Source: an uncultured Clostridia bacterium (GTDB lineage Bacteria > Bacillota > Clostridia > Oscillospirales > CAG-272). From it: a stretch of DNA of 7,049 bases. The notes below the pieces were generated by a model that was not told where the DNA came from, did not search any database, and saw nothing but the letters and a program-made list of their open reading frames with translations. Positions 5,801 through 7,049 of the stretch are shown in pieces. Numbering within the stretch: position 1 is the first letter of the stretch; every line of letters starts with the position of its first letter. Both the position numbers and the translations under genes were made by a program. Location: contig CAJGCT010000058.1 of NCBI GenBank assembly GCA_904501985.1, positions 1-7,049 on the forward strand, read 5' to 3'.

Positions 5801-7049
5801 ACCGTCCGGACACCAACTTCAAGTCCCTTGACGGCGGTAAGAGCTGGGAGCGCACCGACAAATGGACCGACTATTCGGGCTATGTAAACATTCTCCGTCT
5901 TGTAAACGGCGATTTCATGAAGATCGCATCTGAGGGCGGCTGGATGTACTCCTACACCTCCTCCGATGAAGGTAAGACATGGAACAAAGGCGGAGCTATC
6001 TGCCAGACTACTTTCAGAGGTGACAAGACGATAAATGCTTTTGCCGGCAATATGAACGATAAGATCAATCAGTCAGCAAGCGGCAGAATCTTCTATGCTC
6101 AGAACTATGAGACCGCAACCACTATATTTGATGGCAGAAGGGTATTCTGTGAATTCTATTTCTCCGATGACAACGGCATGACATGGACCAAGTCCGAAAC
6201 CGACTCCTGGACGATTCCCGGCAACGAGGCGGAAAAATACTTCGGCGAATCCAAGCTCCTTGAGTGCGCAGACGGAACTATCCGTATGTACAACTCCTGG
6301 AGCGAATACGGTTGCATTGTATATTCCGACTCCACCGACGGCGGCAAGACCTTCGGTCCGCTCACAGAGATGAAAGAATTCAAGTCCAGCAGATCTTCCA
6401 TGCAGTTCTACCGCGATCCTTACGGTGAGACCGACACCACCTACTACATGATCTGGGTAAACACTCAGGACAATCCCTTAGATAGCACAATGCCCCGTTC
6501 TTCTATCTCCCTTGCTAAGTCCACTGACGGTAAGACATGGTCATTCCTCGGCGACGTATGGCGTTGGCAGTCAAACTACCGTTACGGCACCTCAGGTGCA
6601 CTGCTGAACCACGTGGTTGACCCCTTCATTAAGACCACAGCTGATTCCGTGATTATTGGTACAGGTCTTTCCGAGCACATGGCTATGGCTGGCGATAACG
6701 CCCACCACGGTGCACAGCGTCAGCACATCTGGACCTTCTCCAAGGAAGCTCTCGGCGAGGGCAAGCCGATGAATGGCTTCACCGATGTAAATCCTGCGGC
6801 AAACTACTACAACGCGATAACATTTGTGACCGAAAAGGGTCTCTTCAACGGCACATCCGAAACTACCTTCTCTCCCTCCACTACCATGACACGCTCCATG
6901 TTCGTGACCGTTCTCGGTCGTCTTGACGGAGCTGATATGTCGGCGTACACCACACCTACATTCAAGGATGTAGTGGCAGGTCAGTGGTACACCTCTTACG
7001 TTGAGTGGGCGGCTGCAAACAATGTTGTAAACGGCATTGGCAACGGTCT
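2812..7049 (+). CDS. Modular SLH-anchored surface protein with sialidase-like Asp-box propeller (3' partial)
   Basis: Open for 1412 codons with no stop and cut by the window edge. The ATG follows GAGGAG (2798-2803) by 8 nt. Residues 1-31 are a signal peptide: basic start (K2, R4, K6), hydrophobic core, and likely cleavage after VNA (29-31). Three divergent modules follow (about 58-245, 287-454, 465-622), each ending in a motif like EIYIKEIVFF. Residues 632-760 resemble the non-catalytic alpha/beta domain found before GH20/GH67-type catalytic domains (ITINGNDISKYQIVIS; EYEILVGQSER). About 783-958 look concanavalin-like (FGLMLRY; VDDVKV at the end). About 966-1312 form a sialidase-like propeller with Asp-boxes starting at S1005, S1050, S1118, S1174 and S1237 (the last one residue short). 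SLH repeats begin at 1323 (GFTDVN; MTRSMFVTVLGRL) and 1384 (FKDVVAGQWY), so the protein is probably held on the cell wall. It may bind or cleave a glycan. Sialidase activity is uncertain: Arg, Glu and Arg candidates (R980, E1146, R1229) are present, but the central arginine seems absent. It has its own promoter with an operator-like site. Confidence 0.85.
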   Translation, partial: MKTRSKSLISLLLTLTLIVSVFTAAIVSVNAATLGSEPISEKSSAYTNGQKQPKDMEKIIIDFRSEEAFAKTGGKYYQHTPTDAEPDPLTGGKYSWDSKNQAMKIEYSESKGQKPYRIMLGINRARGFSADYNEIAIVYRVVSNKDYTVRLSNSPNQGKALTYSSTDTTSPVGTLNKQRKELKNDGWNILFGAIDEKDANDKCILSRWLSGSINTLSFDIDDKNAEIYIKEIVFFKDSADATTYHNLVDLAKDPTEYMSDAEKATLLSASITPSAPAKVPLEEQPDPVFMKFAGSVGLIKSKATLFSSPNAGESGSYSYKTVDGTQALKLNYLPYSSFPSYRCMPAFTQAGILTNQHKYVRITYMTTDTLAAQIVLINNKAPSDNVVLAGNTSVSGGKWVTSNAVDIASGELLKRFMDLSHCTLGYTSSSENSEIYIKEIGFFASPEQAYAYYGDEPTEEAASLSVLSFVGFDATGTVNKSDSTYGNTEINELDGTLDIKYAPRTTHGVNYMAKILFKKNSKKPSPAECFVRVIYAADMPEGAAPASMGLINDRTGTNNILVSEVKDTNGEFVLSAPVQLDQDSMSRFSAASHNSLNVTSKEENCVYKIKAIYFFATEEKANEFELAKDNAHKITINGNDISKYQIVISANEFTAITDAANKLAYRIKTLTGIEIPVVTDKTPAGEYEILVGQSERELSKTLLKSYNDGEEAYKRYAAKLEGNTLVITSALPYATENAIGVLLSSFLYEGISTIPEIIELDESCKFDGKSTTLVKYTNWAMVTNVADPEVYTDNFDTDGKYFTEDNNAQIFNIANGTMSGKATDEAITYIHVFEANASIAAKLTLTGAAADSDFGLMLRYTGKDAFVKAGYDFTKGAWYILSREGADFYSDYRYSAPFALSENTAYNAELTADGTTAVLKINGTEVLRADGITQVTPGKIGVFAKNVTLSVDDVKVVLLSGMGTIIKDVYHTLLPDNSYREGGSVFEMNDGTLNYTYRPDTNFKSLDGGKSWERTDKWTDYSGYVNILRLVNGDFMKIASEGGWMYSYTSSDEGKTWNKGGAICQTTFRGDKTINAFAGNMNDKINQSASGRIFYAQNYETATTIFDGRRVFCEFYFSDDNGMTWTKSETDSWTIPGNEAEKYFGESKLLECADGTIRMYNSWSEYGCIVYSDSTDGGKTFGPLTEMKEFKSSRSSMQFYRDPYGETDTTYYMIWVNTQDNPLDSTMPRSSISLAKSTDGKTWSFLGDVWRWQSNYRYGTSGALLNHVVDPFIKTTADSVIIGTGLSEHMAMAGDNAHHGAQRQHIWTFSKEALGEGKPMNGFTDVNPAANYYNAITFVTEKGLFNGTSETTFSPSTTMTRSMFVTVLGRLDGADMSAYTTPTFKDVVAGQWYTSYVEWAAANNVVNGIGNG

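Noticed and set aside
2812..7049. Frameshift or broken gene, since the large protein is mosaic in character
   Set aside because: Codon-by-codon reading found no stop or frame change across 1412 codons, and domains follow one another in the same frame to the window edge.

Overview
The window looks like chromosomal DNA from an uncultured, probably gut-associated, Gram-positive Clostridia (Oscillospirales-like). This is inferred from strong AGGAGG-type ribosome binding sites, good sigma-A promoters, long uninterrupted rho-independent terminators, a large secreted protein ending in SLH (S-layer homology) repeats, and a hairpin-rich intergenic repeat of the kind found in such genomes. No marker gene fixes the taxon.

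Layout: 1-373 is non-coding. It holds an array of small hairpins separated by ATTTCAC-like spacers (1-132), a strong terminator (200-229), an ACTTTTT-rich stretch, a small hairpin, and the terminator of the first gene (311-342). A minus-strand AraC/XylS-family regulator follows; its best start is a GTG at 1312, downstream of an AGGAGG. A divergent intergenic region (1313-1505) carries three near-identical 15-bp motifs abutting a good promoter. The plus-strand gene at 1506-2519 is a Gfo/Idh/MocA-family NAD(P)-dependent oxidoreductase, ended by a 16-bp-stem terminator (2531-2580). The gap 2520-2811 contains a fourth copy of the 15-bp motif and a near-consensus promoter (TTGATT-N17-TATAAT). The plus-strand gene starting at 2812 stays open for 1412 codons and runs off the right edge.

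The large product reads as a modular cell-surface protein: signal peptide, three divergent tandem beta-sandwich-like modules ending in a YIKEI-FF motif, a domain resembling the non-catalytic domain of GH20/GH67-type enzymes, a concanavalin-like module, a sialidase-like propeller with five Asp-boxes, and SLH repeats (the second cut by the window edge).

Proposed working model (inference): the AraC-type regulator binds the shared 15-bp motif in both promoter regions and controls a small carbohydrate regulon. The surface protein would bind or cleave a host or plant glycan outside the cell, and the cytosolic oxidoreductase would process a released sugar or sugar acid. The motif shared between the two promoters is the most notable signal in the window, followed by the divergent active-site positions in both the propeller and the oxidoreductase.
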